Positions 1 to 5,606 of a stretch of 33,852 nucleotides of DNA are shown here, one piece after another. Location of the stretch: assembly GCA_900768425.1 (NCBI GenBank), contig CAAGCR010000041.1, positions 1 through 33,852 of the forward strand, in the 5' to 3' direction. Under the pieces are notes generated by a model that saw only the letters and a list, made by a program, of their open reading frames with translations, searched no databases and was not told the origin of the DNA. The stretch comes from Clostridia bacterium (GTDB lineage Bacteria; Bacillota; Clostridia; Christensenellales; UBA1242). The position numbers and the translations under genes are program-made. The first letter of the stretch is position 1. Every line of letters begins with the position of its first letter.

Positions 1-72
1 GATAATGCAAAATTGGTAAAATATGCAGTAGTAGACACAGAAAGCACTCCGGGGTATTTGACACTTATTTAA
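1..72 (+). CDS. 3' end of an upstream gene (partial, unidentified)
   Basis: The first frame is open from the first base and ends at TAA 70-72, giving the last 23 residues of a protein (ending ...ESTPGYLTLI). It is the only + frame open over this stretch, and it is followed by terminator-like hairpins, as expected after a gene end. The tail is too short to recognise a family and contains no sorting motif or conserved domain. It could be a chance open frame, but its position and residue mix make a true C-terminus more likely than not. Confidence 0.4.
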   Translation, partial: DNAKLVKYAVVDTESTPGYLTLI

Positions 73-105
73 TCAAATTTTGTAAATATGAAATAGTATT
101 AACAA

Positions 106-140
106 AAAAGGTAAAATTGATATGCTCAGTTTTGCCTTTT
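106..140 (+). terminator. Hairpin, probable terminator (first of two)
   Basis: A 15-bp stem pairs 106-120 with 126-140, with a 5-base loop and two G-T wobbles. The base of the stem is AAAA/TTTT. No extra T run follows, so termination would rely on the T's inside the stem; it could also act on the opposite strand. It sits 33 bases after the stop of the partial gene at 1-72. Confidence 0.5.
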
Positions 141-182
141 AAAATTATTAGGTTCTGAAAAAATAATTTAATAATGATGGAA

Positions 183-223
183 ATAAGGCAAAATTGTGAT
201 ATATGCAATTTGCCTTATCTTTT
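183..223 (+). terminator. Rho-independent terminator (second of two)
   Basis: 183-196 pairs with 206-218 with one bulged A, a 9-base loop, and a CTTTT tail (219-223). The stem core (AAGGCAAA / TTTGCCTT) is nearly the same as that of the hairpin at 106-140, so the two look like diverged copies. Together they insulate the upstream gene from the promoter near 313. Confidence 0.6.
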
Positions 224-312
224 GTAAATTGTTTAAGATTAATTTAGTTTTGTTTAGTCTTTTTTATTATGATGATTTATAAAATTGAGTGTTAAAAGGG
301 GCTGAATTGCTT

Positions 313-318
313 TATAAT
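313..318 (+). promoter_or_regulatory. Probable -10 box for the gene at 395
   Basis: A perfect TATAAT lies 77 bases before the start codon at 395. The -35 region is poor: TTGAGT at 285-290 is 22 bases away and TGTTAA at 290-295 is at the right distance but weak. The rest of 224-394 shows no other structure I can support. Confidence 0.35.
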
Positions 319-394
319 AGATTAAACTATATGAAAATATCTTCATACAGTTTTAAAAAATAAAATAGTGGTAATAATTGCAAAGAGGGGAAAT

Positions 395-916
395 ATGACA
401 AAGAAGAATAAATCGTTAATAGTTGTATTATCATCATTGGTTGCAATTTTGGCAATAGTATGTGTTATAAGTATTGTATATAATTTTAATGGTGGGTTTT
501 ATTATAGCAGAATTACAAAATACTATAAAATTCTTGGGGAAGAACAGACAATAACAATTACAAAACAAGGTGCTGTAGCAACGGCTTGTAATTTTAGTGG
601 TACAATCCTTTTAAATGATGACATTAGGCAAGATGTGTTTATAAAGGCAAACAATTTGCAATCTCCGCTATATTTAAGGGCAAAAATTAATATAGTGGGG
701 AATGTCACAGATGGTAACAACCTAGGCATTATTTTTGGTTATACAAATTGGGTTGCACAAGATGATGGATATGTTTATTTTAATCAACAGTTGGCAAATA
801 ATGAACAAATAGGCTTGTGTAAATATGTTAGATTTAATGAAAACCTAAAATTAGAAAGCAACATAGATTATATTTTACAGATTATTGTAGAAGCATCTTT
901 AACTCCATTTGCTTAA
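395..916 (+). CDS. Membrane-anchored exported protein, TasA/camelysin-like
   Basis: The product is 173 residues. Residues 8-29 form one hydrophobic segment after a KK-rich start, so it is either a signal peptide or a membrane anchor; the rest would lie outside the cell. I chose ATG 395 because AGAGGGG (384-390) sits four bases before it; the GTG at 368 has no such site. The outer part carries features I associate with SipW-dependent TasA/camelysin-type proteins: a stretch like 'VFIKANN...LYLRAKI' (81-98), a 'W-x-x-DDGYVYFN' stretch (119-130) and a C-terminal 'YILQIIVEA' (159-167). In that family such proteins form extracellular fibres or coats; that role here is inference. No SipW peptidase gene is visible nearby. 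A pilin-like or unrelated small surface protein remains possible. The gene converges on the deacetylase gene with two bases between stops. Confidence 0.6.
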   Translation: MTKKNKSLIVVLSSLVAILAIVCVISIVYNFNGGFYYSRITKYYKILGEEQTITITKQGAVATACNFSGTILLNDDIRQDVFIKANNLQSPLYLRAKINIVGNVTDGNNLGIIFGYTNWVAQDDGYVYFNQQLANNEQIGLCKYVRFNENLKLESNIDYILQIIVEASLTPFA

Positions 917-918
917 AG

Positions 919-2046
919 TTAATTATTAAACCTAGCAGTGTCTAATACTGTTTTAGGTAAGAAAAACGGAAATAACTCGCTTCGGTTGGCTCTTAATGTG
1001 CTACCATCAATACATTTCCTATCCATAAATAAAACTTTATGTGTTTTGTTGGGTAAGTATGTGAAATAATCTTTCATACCAACGCCACAAAACAACGAAA
1101 AGCCTTCATCTTGCAATAATTTATGCTTTTCGCAGATTTCTCCATTTTCAAAAACTTGCCACTCTCCATAAGGGTAAACATAAATAGATGTTTTACCAAT
1201 AAGGCTTTCAACTTCATTTCGCCATAAAGTGACTTCATTTTCCCATTTATTTAGGTCAATTTTGCTCATATGATAATGTCCATAACTATGACTTGCAAAC
1301 TCCCAACCATTTTCTTTTAGTTTTGCCACAATCTTTTTTGCATTTGTAATTTCTCTATTGCGATTAACTGTGTTTGTGTGGCTAGTTCTATAACCTAAAA
1401 TCCCATCGTAACCGGTTAAATTAATAACTCCTTTTGCGTTTTTGTTAGAAAAATCCGGATTTTTTTCAATAAAATCTTCTAAAATTGAAATAAATTCTCT
1501 ATCATAACTAATATCAATTTTGTCATCTGTTTTTGTATAACTGGCTAGTTTGCCGTTGGATATAATAATTTTGTCAACCATCCCTAGCCCCATTTTCTTG
1601 TGGTCGTAATTTACATCATCAAAACTTAAAACCAGTGCTTTTTTACCTATTGGTATTTTAACTTTCTTTTTTATTGCTGTTCCATCTGGTAAAGTAGTAA
1701 AACAATCATTCAGTCTTACTAAAATATATCCATTAGTATATAATTGTTTTAAAATTTTCTTAAATTCGCTTGCGGTTATGCAATCAGTGTTGTAATGCTT
1801 TCTCATAGGGTTATCTTTTTTGAATGCAATTTTAGGATATGCAATTAAACAATGTGTAAACAAATGCTTAACATCATCGGTATAATAATAACTTTCAGCA
1901 AAAGCATTATTATTTAAAAATAGCCCATTAAAAGTTAAAAAAGTAACAAAAATCATTAAAAAATTAAAAATTTTCGCAATTTTTATTAAATTTTTATCAT
2001 TTTTATATATTTTTCTCATATTTTTAGTATGTAATATTTTCATCAT
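919..2046 (-). CDS. Exported polysaccharide deacetylase (NodB-type)
   Basis: The product is 375 residues. Residues 20-50 are a signal peptide or anchor (basic start, hydrophobic core, A-F-A just before the likely cut at 50). The NodB motifs are visible: SFDD at 141-144 supplies the catalytic and metal-binding aspartates, HSYGH at 253-257 gives the H-x3-H metal ligands, and YPYG at 291-294 fits motif 3. Members of this family remove acetyl groups from N-acetylated sugars in peptidoglycan or other cell-wall and surface glycans, so it should act outside the membrane. A segment between motifs 1 and 2 (about 150-245) is longer than in minimal members. Start choice is uncertain: two ATGs lie in tandem (2044-2046, 2041-2043) and neither has a clear ribosome binding site. 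A TATACT lies at 2067-2062 on this strand, which would give a very short leader. The substrate cannot be told from sequence. Confidence 0.85.
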   Translation of the reverse strand: MMKILHTKNMRKIYKNDKNLIKIAKIFNFLMIFVTFLTFNGLFLNNNAFAESYYYTDDVKHLFTHCLIAYPKIAFKKDNPMRKHYNTDCITASEFKKILKQLYTNGYILVRLNDCFTTLPDGTAIKKKVKIPIGKKALVLSFDDVNYDHKKMGLGMVDKIIISNGKLASYTKTDDKIDISYDREFISILEDFIEKNPDFSNKNAKGVINLTGYDGILGYRTSHTNTVNRNREITNAKKIVAKLKENGWEFASHSYGHYHMSKIDLNKWENEVTLWRNEVESLIGKTSIYVYPYGEWQVFENGEICEKHKLLQDEGFSLFCGVGMKDYFTYLPNKTHKVLFMDRKCIDGSTLRANRSELFPFFLPKTVLDTARFNN

Positions 2047-2140
2047 TTAATACGACAAAAAAGTATATTTTTTTACAAAACTTATTAATTTTTTGTGTTT
2101 ATTATTTGCTAAAATTTAGTAGAAAGTTTTGGGGGGATAA

Positions 2141-3349
2141 ATGGAAATAGATAATTCATATTACAAAAAAATAATATATAAAAAGAATGCTTTTGCGGAC
2201 ATAAAAACTTATGTTAAATTAAACTTTACAAATAAAAACATATTACTTGTTTCTACCAAAAGTGTGCCAGCGGAAAATGTGACAGATTTATTAAATTCGC
2301 TTTTTTGTGGAAGTGAAAAAGTATGTCATTTTGTCGCTCGCCAAAATTTTATAAAAGATGAGTTGGATAGTTTAAAAGATAGGTTAAGTGGTGGTAACTA
2401 TGAACTACTAGTCGCATTTGGTGGTGGAAAGTGTTGTGATGCGGTTAAGTATTTTGCAAGCATATTCAATTTACCTTACATAGTTTGTCCAACGGTTGCA
2501 TCTTCGCTTGCATATTTTTCTAATTATTGCATTAATCCATACGATGCAACAAAAAGTTTTTACGCTTCTTTTCCAAATAAAATTTTTATTCAAGAGCAAA
2601 TTATCAAAAACGCAAGTTGTTATACAAATATTGAAGGTTTAAGTTTTTTAAATGCTTTAGGTGCGGTGTATGCCGAGGGAATAATAAGAGATAATGAAAA
2701 AGAAAGATACATATTTATGGGACTGGAAAAAATCTTAAACAAACTACAAGATGAACAGACAAATATTTTGCTTTGCGGTGAAGATGCTAATCTTGTGCTT
2801 ATGGATTTATTTATAGATTTTGGTTTTTATATCGGTCTTTTAAACCGAGAAGATTACTATTTGTTTAATATGTATTGTATATATGAAAAAATGTTAAACG
2901 AAGATGAACATCTAAAAATGAGCGGTAAAAAACTTTTAATTTGTAGCAAAGCAATTTTATCTACTTTTAAAAATTTTATAGAGTTAAATACAATAAATTG
3001 TTTAGAAAAGAATAACTATAAAAATGTGGCTTTAATATTAAAAAATGACGAAATTTCATATAAAAAACTAAAAAATGATGCATATTTTGTGAAATATGAT
3101 GCAAAAGCAACCTACAAAAAGGAATTTTTGTCATATAAAGAAAATTATTATAGGATAATAAACGAGCGGTTAAAAAGAATAAAAGAGTTCACAAAAAAAG
3201 TGCGTTCAATTTATAAATACGGCATAGAAGTGGAGTCTGGTGTAAACAACATTTTTAAATCGTTGGCTGTAACACCGTATATTTACGATAGCGGAAATAT
3301 GGTTAATATGCTTGCAAACTCTGGTGTGCTTAATTGCTTTTTAGTGTAA
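2141..3349 (+). CDS. Glycerol-1-phosphate dehydrogenase-like protein, probably degenerate
   Basis: The product is 402 residues. The N-terminal half fits the iron-type alcohol dehydrogenase / sn-glycerol-1-phosphate dehydrogenase (AraM/EgsA) group: VAFGGGKCCDAVKYFA at 91-106 is the nucleotide-binding GGG-x3-D-x2-K motif and CPTVASS at 116-122 matches the following P-T-x-x-S strand. The C-terminal half does not keep the metal-site signatures I expect. Where the family has a G-x-G-D motif, this protein has LNALGAVYA (169-177), without the Asp. Where it has an S-G-x-E-H motif, there is FNMYCIYEKM (242-251). Only His257 could stand for the last ligand. It may have a changed reaction or be a non-catalytic relative. 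The start is fixed by GGGGGG at 2131-2136, four bases before ATG. It is divergent from the deacetylase gene with a 94-base gap. No clear terminator follows in 3350-3463. Confidence 0.65.
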   Translation: MEIDNSYYKKIIYKKNAFADIKTYVKLNFTNKNILLVSTKSVPAENVTDLLNSLFCGSEKVCHFVARQNFIKDELDSLKDRLSGGNYELLVAFGGGKCCDAVKYFASIFNLPYIVCPTVASSLAYFSNYCINPYDATKSFYASFPNKIFIQEQIIKNASCYTNIEGLSFLNALGAVYAEGIIRDNEKERYIFMGLEKILNKLQDEQTNILLCGEDANLVLMDLFIDFGFYIGLLNREDYYLFNMYCIYEKMLNEDEHLKMSGKKLLICSKAILSTFKNFIELNTINCLEKNNYKNVALILKNDEISYKKLKNDAYFVKYDAKATYKKEFLSYKENYYRIINERLKRIKEFTKKVRSIYKYGIEVESGVNNIFKSLAVTPYIYDSGNMVNMLANSGVLNCFLV

Positions 3350-3440
3350 AAATTTAGTTATTAAAAAAATATATATTTAAAACATAAAAAATATTTTTGC
3401 TTGTTCTAACAAAATAAATTTTCTATATGATTAAAAAAAT

Positions 3441-3456
3441 ACAATCGGTCAATAAT
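3441..3456 (+). promoter_or_regulatory. 16-base motif before the gene at 3464 (copy 1)
   Basis: ACAATCGGTCAATAAT occurs here and, with one change, again at 3950-3965 before spoIIQ. In this copy it ends only seven bases before the start codon, where a ribosome binding site would normally be. It may be a shared promoter or operator element; its nature is not proved. Confidence 0.3.
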
Positions 3457-3463
3457 TGTAATT

Positions 3464-3928
3464 ATGAAAAGACTGATTGTATTTATTTTAATTGTAATAT
3501 TATTGTGTTTGACAAACTTATCTTTAACAAAAGATTTGAATTTGGCAAACATATTTCCAAAATCGCAAGTAGAAGTTTTTACCGATTCTTTAAGTGGTTT
3601 AAACTATAAAAAAGTGCAAAACGGCTCAGGTGAAATAATATTTTGCGATGTAGAAGAATTAAACAGTATTTTAAAACAAACAGATAAAATGGTGGGATTT
3701 ACCTTAAAAATTGAGAACGAAGAAGTTAAAAGCGTTTTAAAAAAGATAAATGCACAAAATACATATTATAAAAATTATGGACTTTATGGTTGGTCAAAAA
3801 TACTAAATGAAATATTTAAAATAAAAAATAACAAAGTACAAATGTTTGACGGCGTGGTTAATTTTCAAGTACTTCAAAAAGAAAATGATGTTATTTTGGG
3901 ATTTCCAATAATTTTAGGAAGTTATTAA
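3464..3928 (+). CDS. Small exported protein, YwmB-like (tentative)
   Basis: The product is 154 residues: a basic start, a hydrophobic segment at 4-19, then a soluble outer domain. The C-terminus (VNFQVLQKENDVILGFPIIL at 132-151, then GSY) and the preceding 'VLKKINAQ...YYKNYGLYGW' section remind me of the YwmB (DUF1779) family, small exported proteins often encoded near spoIID/spoIIQ in spore formers. I recall this pattern rather than having compared it, so the name is tentative. The next gene, 57 bases on, is spoIIQ, which agrees with a sporulation setting. No ribosome binding site precedes ATG 3464, and no better in-frame start is available. That could mean a leaderless message, very weak translation, or a start I cannot identify. 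If it is not YwmB, it is an unknown exported protein. Confidence 0.55.
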   Translation: MKRLIVFILIVILLCLTNLSLTKDLNLANIFPKSQVEVFTDSLSGLNYKKVQNGSGEIIFCDVEELNSILKQTDKMVGFTLKIENEEVKSVLKKINAQNTYYKNYGLYGWSKILNEIFKIKNNKVQMFDGVVNFQVLQKENDVILGFPIILGSY

Positions 3929-3949
3929 AATATATATGTATAAACTTTT

Positions 3950-3965
3950 ACAATCTGTCAATAAT
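3950..3965 (+). promoter_or_regulatory. 16-base motif before spoIIQ (copy 2)
   Basis: ACAATCTGTCAATAAT matches copy 1 (3441-3456) at 15 of 16 positions and lies 20 bases before the spoIIQ start. A GTATA at 3938-3942 precedes GTCAATAAT by 14 bases, loosely like the forespore sigma factor (SigF/SigG) pattern, but the same spacing is not kept at copy 1. Confidence 0.3.
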
Positions 3966-3985
3966 CTTTGACGGAGGTAAAAAGT

Positions 3986-4540
3986 ATGTTTAAAAATTTT
4001 ATGAGGAAATATGGTTATTATATGCTTGCTTTCATTGCAGTGCTTGCAATAGGTTTAACTGCGGGACTTGCAAAAAATGATGATGATGGTCAAAATGTTA
4101 CACCAACCAACACATCTGAAATCAAGATGGTTTGCCCAATGGATTCTCCCGAAGTTTTAAAATGGTATAGTGACACAGAACTATTTTACAACTCAACATT
4201 AAAACAATGGGAAAGTCATAAAGGTGTTGATTTAACATCAACCGTAAGTGCAGATGTATACTCAGTTTTAGATGGAACAGTTGCATCTTGCACATATTCA
4301 TATGAAGATGGCTATTGCATTACCATATCTCATGCCGATGGATTAAGCACAACATATTGTTCACTTAAAAACACCGATAGCCTAAAAAAGGGCGACACAG
4401 TTAAATGTGGACAAAAAATAGGTGAAATATCAAATTCGGCAGCAAACGAAAGTTTAGATGGTAACCATTTACATTTTCAAGTTATGTTAAATGGCAAAAA
4501 AGTTGACCCGGCAAACTATATTACATTTGAAAATAAATAG
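3986..4540 (+). CDS. spoIIQ: SpoIIQ-like M23 peptidase, stage II sporulation
   Basis: The product is 184 residues: one membrane segment at 11-28 and an outer M23 (LytM) domain at about 70-175. SpoIIQ is made in the forespore, crosses the intermembrane space and binds SpoIIIAH of the mother cell to form the engulfment/feeding-tube complex. The hallmark 'YNSTLKQWESHKGVDL' (68-83) identifies it among M23 proteins. All zinc and catalytic positions of a working LytM enzyme appear present: His78, Asp82, His116, and His161/His163 in HLHF. This resembles clostridial SpoIIQ, which keeps the metal site, and differs from Bacillus SpoIIQ, which lost it. At 184 residues it is on the short side. ATG 3986 is chosen because GGAGG (3973-3977) lies eight bases before it; the TTG at 3968 would put that site inside the gene. 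spoIID is not adjacent. Confidence 0.85.
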   Translation: MFKNFMRKYGYYMLAFIAVLAIGLTAGLAKNDDDGQNVTPTNTSEIKMVCPMDSPEVLKWYSDTELFYNSTLKQWESHKGVDLTSTVSADVYSVLDGTVASCTYSYEDGYCITISHADGLSTTYCSLKNTDSLKKGDTVKCGQKIGEISNSAANESLDGNHLHFQVMLNGKKVDPANYITFENK

Positions 4541-4616
4541 AGTGTAAATTATTTAAAGGTGTACAAAAGAGAACAAAATCAATACACATTTGCTTTTAAA
4601 ATCTACTAAAATAAAG

Positions 4617-4649
4617 TTTTACGGCAAAAAAGTTTTACCTAAGGCAAAA
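4617..4649 (+). promoter_or_regulatory. Tandem operator-like palindromes before acpP
   Basis: Two copies of a TTTTAC...GGCAAAA element stand back to back: TTTTACGGCAAAA at 4617-4629 and TTTTACCTAAGGCAAAA at 4633-4649. Each is a near-palindrome with one mismatch (A opposite C). They end five bases before the -35 box of the acpP promoter, a usual place for a regulator of fatty-acid synthesis. The sequence does not match the FapR site known from Bacillus, so the regulator is unknown. Confidence 0.4.
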
Positions 4650-4654
4650 ATTAC

Positions 4655-4683
4655 TTTACAATTTTGTCAAGAAGTGATATATT
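4655..4683 (+). promoter_or_regulatory. SigA-type promoter of acpP
   Basis: TTTACA (4655-4660), a 17-base spacer, and TATATT (4678-4683) make a good housekeeping promoter. Transcription would start near 4690, leaving a leader of about 20 bases that still includes the GGAGG site at 4699-4703. Confidence 0.65.
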
Positions 4684-4710
4684 ACTAACTATACCAATGG
4701 AGGAATGGTT

Positions 4711-4938
4711 ATGACTATTGATAAAGTAAAAAAATTGATATCAACTCAACTTAATGTTGCCGAATCAAAAATCACAGAAGATTCTAGATTAGTAGAAGAT
4801 TTAGGTGCTGATTCATTAGACACAATTGAACTTTTAATGGCTTTTGAAGAAGAATTTGGAATCAGTATTCCAGATGAAGAAGCTATGAATATGAAAACTA
4901 TTAAAGACATAGTAAATTTAATTGATTCAAAAAATTAA
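4711..4938 (+). CDS. acpP: Acyl carrier protein
   Basis: The product is 75 residues, the usual length. GADSLD at 33-38 contains Ser36 within the D-S-L motif (counting from this start, the Ser is at 35 or 36), which receives the 4'-phosphopantetheine arm. The protein is acidic and helical, as the family is. It carries growing acyl chains on that arm through the cytoplasmic type II fatty-acid synthesis cycle. ATG 4711 is seven bases after GGAGG (4699-4703); the in-frame ATG at 4705 would be only one base from it, so the shorter form is right. In many Bacillota acpP lies beside plsX, fab genes or rnc; here it stands alone with its own promoter, palindromes and terminator. Confidence 0.95.
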   Translation: MTIDKVKKLISTQLNVAESKITEDSRLVEDLGADSLDTIELLMAFEEEFGISIPDEEAMNMKTIKDIVNLIDSKN

Positions 4939-4948
4939 TAATAAAATG

Positions 4949-4973
4949 GCACTAACAGTTTAGTGCTTTTTTT
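4949..4973 (+). terminator. Rho-independent terminator after acpP
   Basis: GCACTAA (4949-4955) pairs perfectly with TTAGTGC (4960-4966) around a CAGT loop and is followed by seven T's (4967-4973). It begins ten bases after the acpP stop. Confidence 0.9.
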
Positions 4974-5166
4974 ATGGCACAAAGAGAGTGCATATAAAGA
5001 ACGAGCAAATAAAAGTTTCTTACACATCTGTTGCAATATAAAAACCGTTATATAACGATTGTGTGAAAAGTATATAGTTTGTTTGTTACGAGTCTTTAGA
5101 TGCTATTGCAACATAAAGACGGTATCTTAAATAACACAAAAGCAAAGTTAAAAAATGAGAGTAGGG

Positions 5167-5320
5167 TTGACACAAAGAGGTATTTTTTATGTTCTTAACT
5201 TAAATTGTTTAATGAATAAAGATGTTTTAAATATTTGTTAAAATAACGCAGTCGCAAAAAAATAAATTAAAGAAAAATAAGTCAAAATTTGGGGGAATAT
5301 ACGAATTTGACTTATTTTTT
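5167..5320 (+). ncRNA. Candidate small RNA (promoter to orphan terminator)
   Basis: TTGACA at 5167-5172 and TATGTT at 5188-5193 (15-base spacer, so weak) could start a transcript near 5200. The strong hairpin at 5274-5318 would end it, giving about 120 bases. There is no open frame with a ribosome binding site inside. No known RNA family is recognised. The main evidence is a terminator with no gene in front of it. Confidence 0.25.
5274..5320 (+). terminator. Terminator-like hairpin without an upstream gene
   Basis: 5274-5289 pairs with 5304-5318 with one bulged A. The 14-base loop includes GGGGGA. The right arm runs into T's to 5320. The A-rich left arm means it could also end transcripts on the opposite strand, but no minus-strand gene lies to its right. 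Confidence 0.6.
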
Positions 5321-5495
5321 ATGTTTTAAACAACAAAAAATATGAACAAAAATAATAAATAAAATTATTAGATAAATGTTTAAAATCCCTTTATTTTTAA
5401 AGGAATGAGGAATTTTTAATTATTTTTTAATTAATTTAGAATTTCTTAAATATTTTTCTTTAATAAAAAAATATTAAATAATATACGCTCGTTAT

Positions 5496-5524
5496 TTGAC
5501 TTTTTTTGTTTTATAATATATTAT
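5496..5524 (+). promoter_or_regulatory. Probable promoter of the giant lipoprotein genes
   Basis: TTGACT (5496-5501), a 17-base spacer and TATTAT (5519-5524) each match the SigA consensus at five of six positions. Start of transcription would be near 5531, giving a leader of about 75 bases before ATG 5607. A perfect TATAAT at 5512-5517 lies too close to this -35 box to be paired with it. Confidence 0.5.
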
Positions 5525-5606
5525 AAATATATTAAAAGACCTATCAGTTTGGTTTTATGCAAATATTTAATTATATTTTGCAAAATATATCTTTAAGGAG
5601 AAGTTT

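Larger units (their letters stand above)
4974..5606. other. Long non-coding region before the first giant gene
   Basis: No convincing gene is seen in these 633 bases on either strand. The first part holds a degenerate direct repeat (about 5030-5050 and 5105-5125) and the palindrome CGTTATATAACG (5046-5057). The middle holds a possible promoter (TTGACA 5167-5172) and an orphan terminator-like hairpin (5274-5320). The last 280 bases are very A/T-rich and hold the likely promoter and leader of the giant gene. A small CCTTTA/TAAAGG hairpin at 5388-5403 is weak. Confidence 0.6.

Noticed and set aside
368..394. Earlier GTG start for the TasA-like gene
   Set aside because: The AGAGGGG site lies between this GTG and ATG 395 and is correctly spaced only for the latter.
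3427..3609. 60-codon + frame overlapping the start of the small exported protein gene
   Set aside because: It has no ribosome binding site and no recognisable protein character, and it overlaps a frame with a clear signal peptide and sensible domain.
3968..3985. TTG start for spoIIQ
   Set aside because: It would place the GGAGG site inside the coding region; ATG 3986 is eight bases after that site.
4974..5606. tRNA or riboswitch in the long non-coding region
   Set aside because: No cloverleaf, T-loop signature or known riboswitch core was found by eye; only simple hairpins are present.
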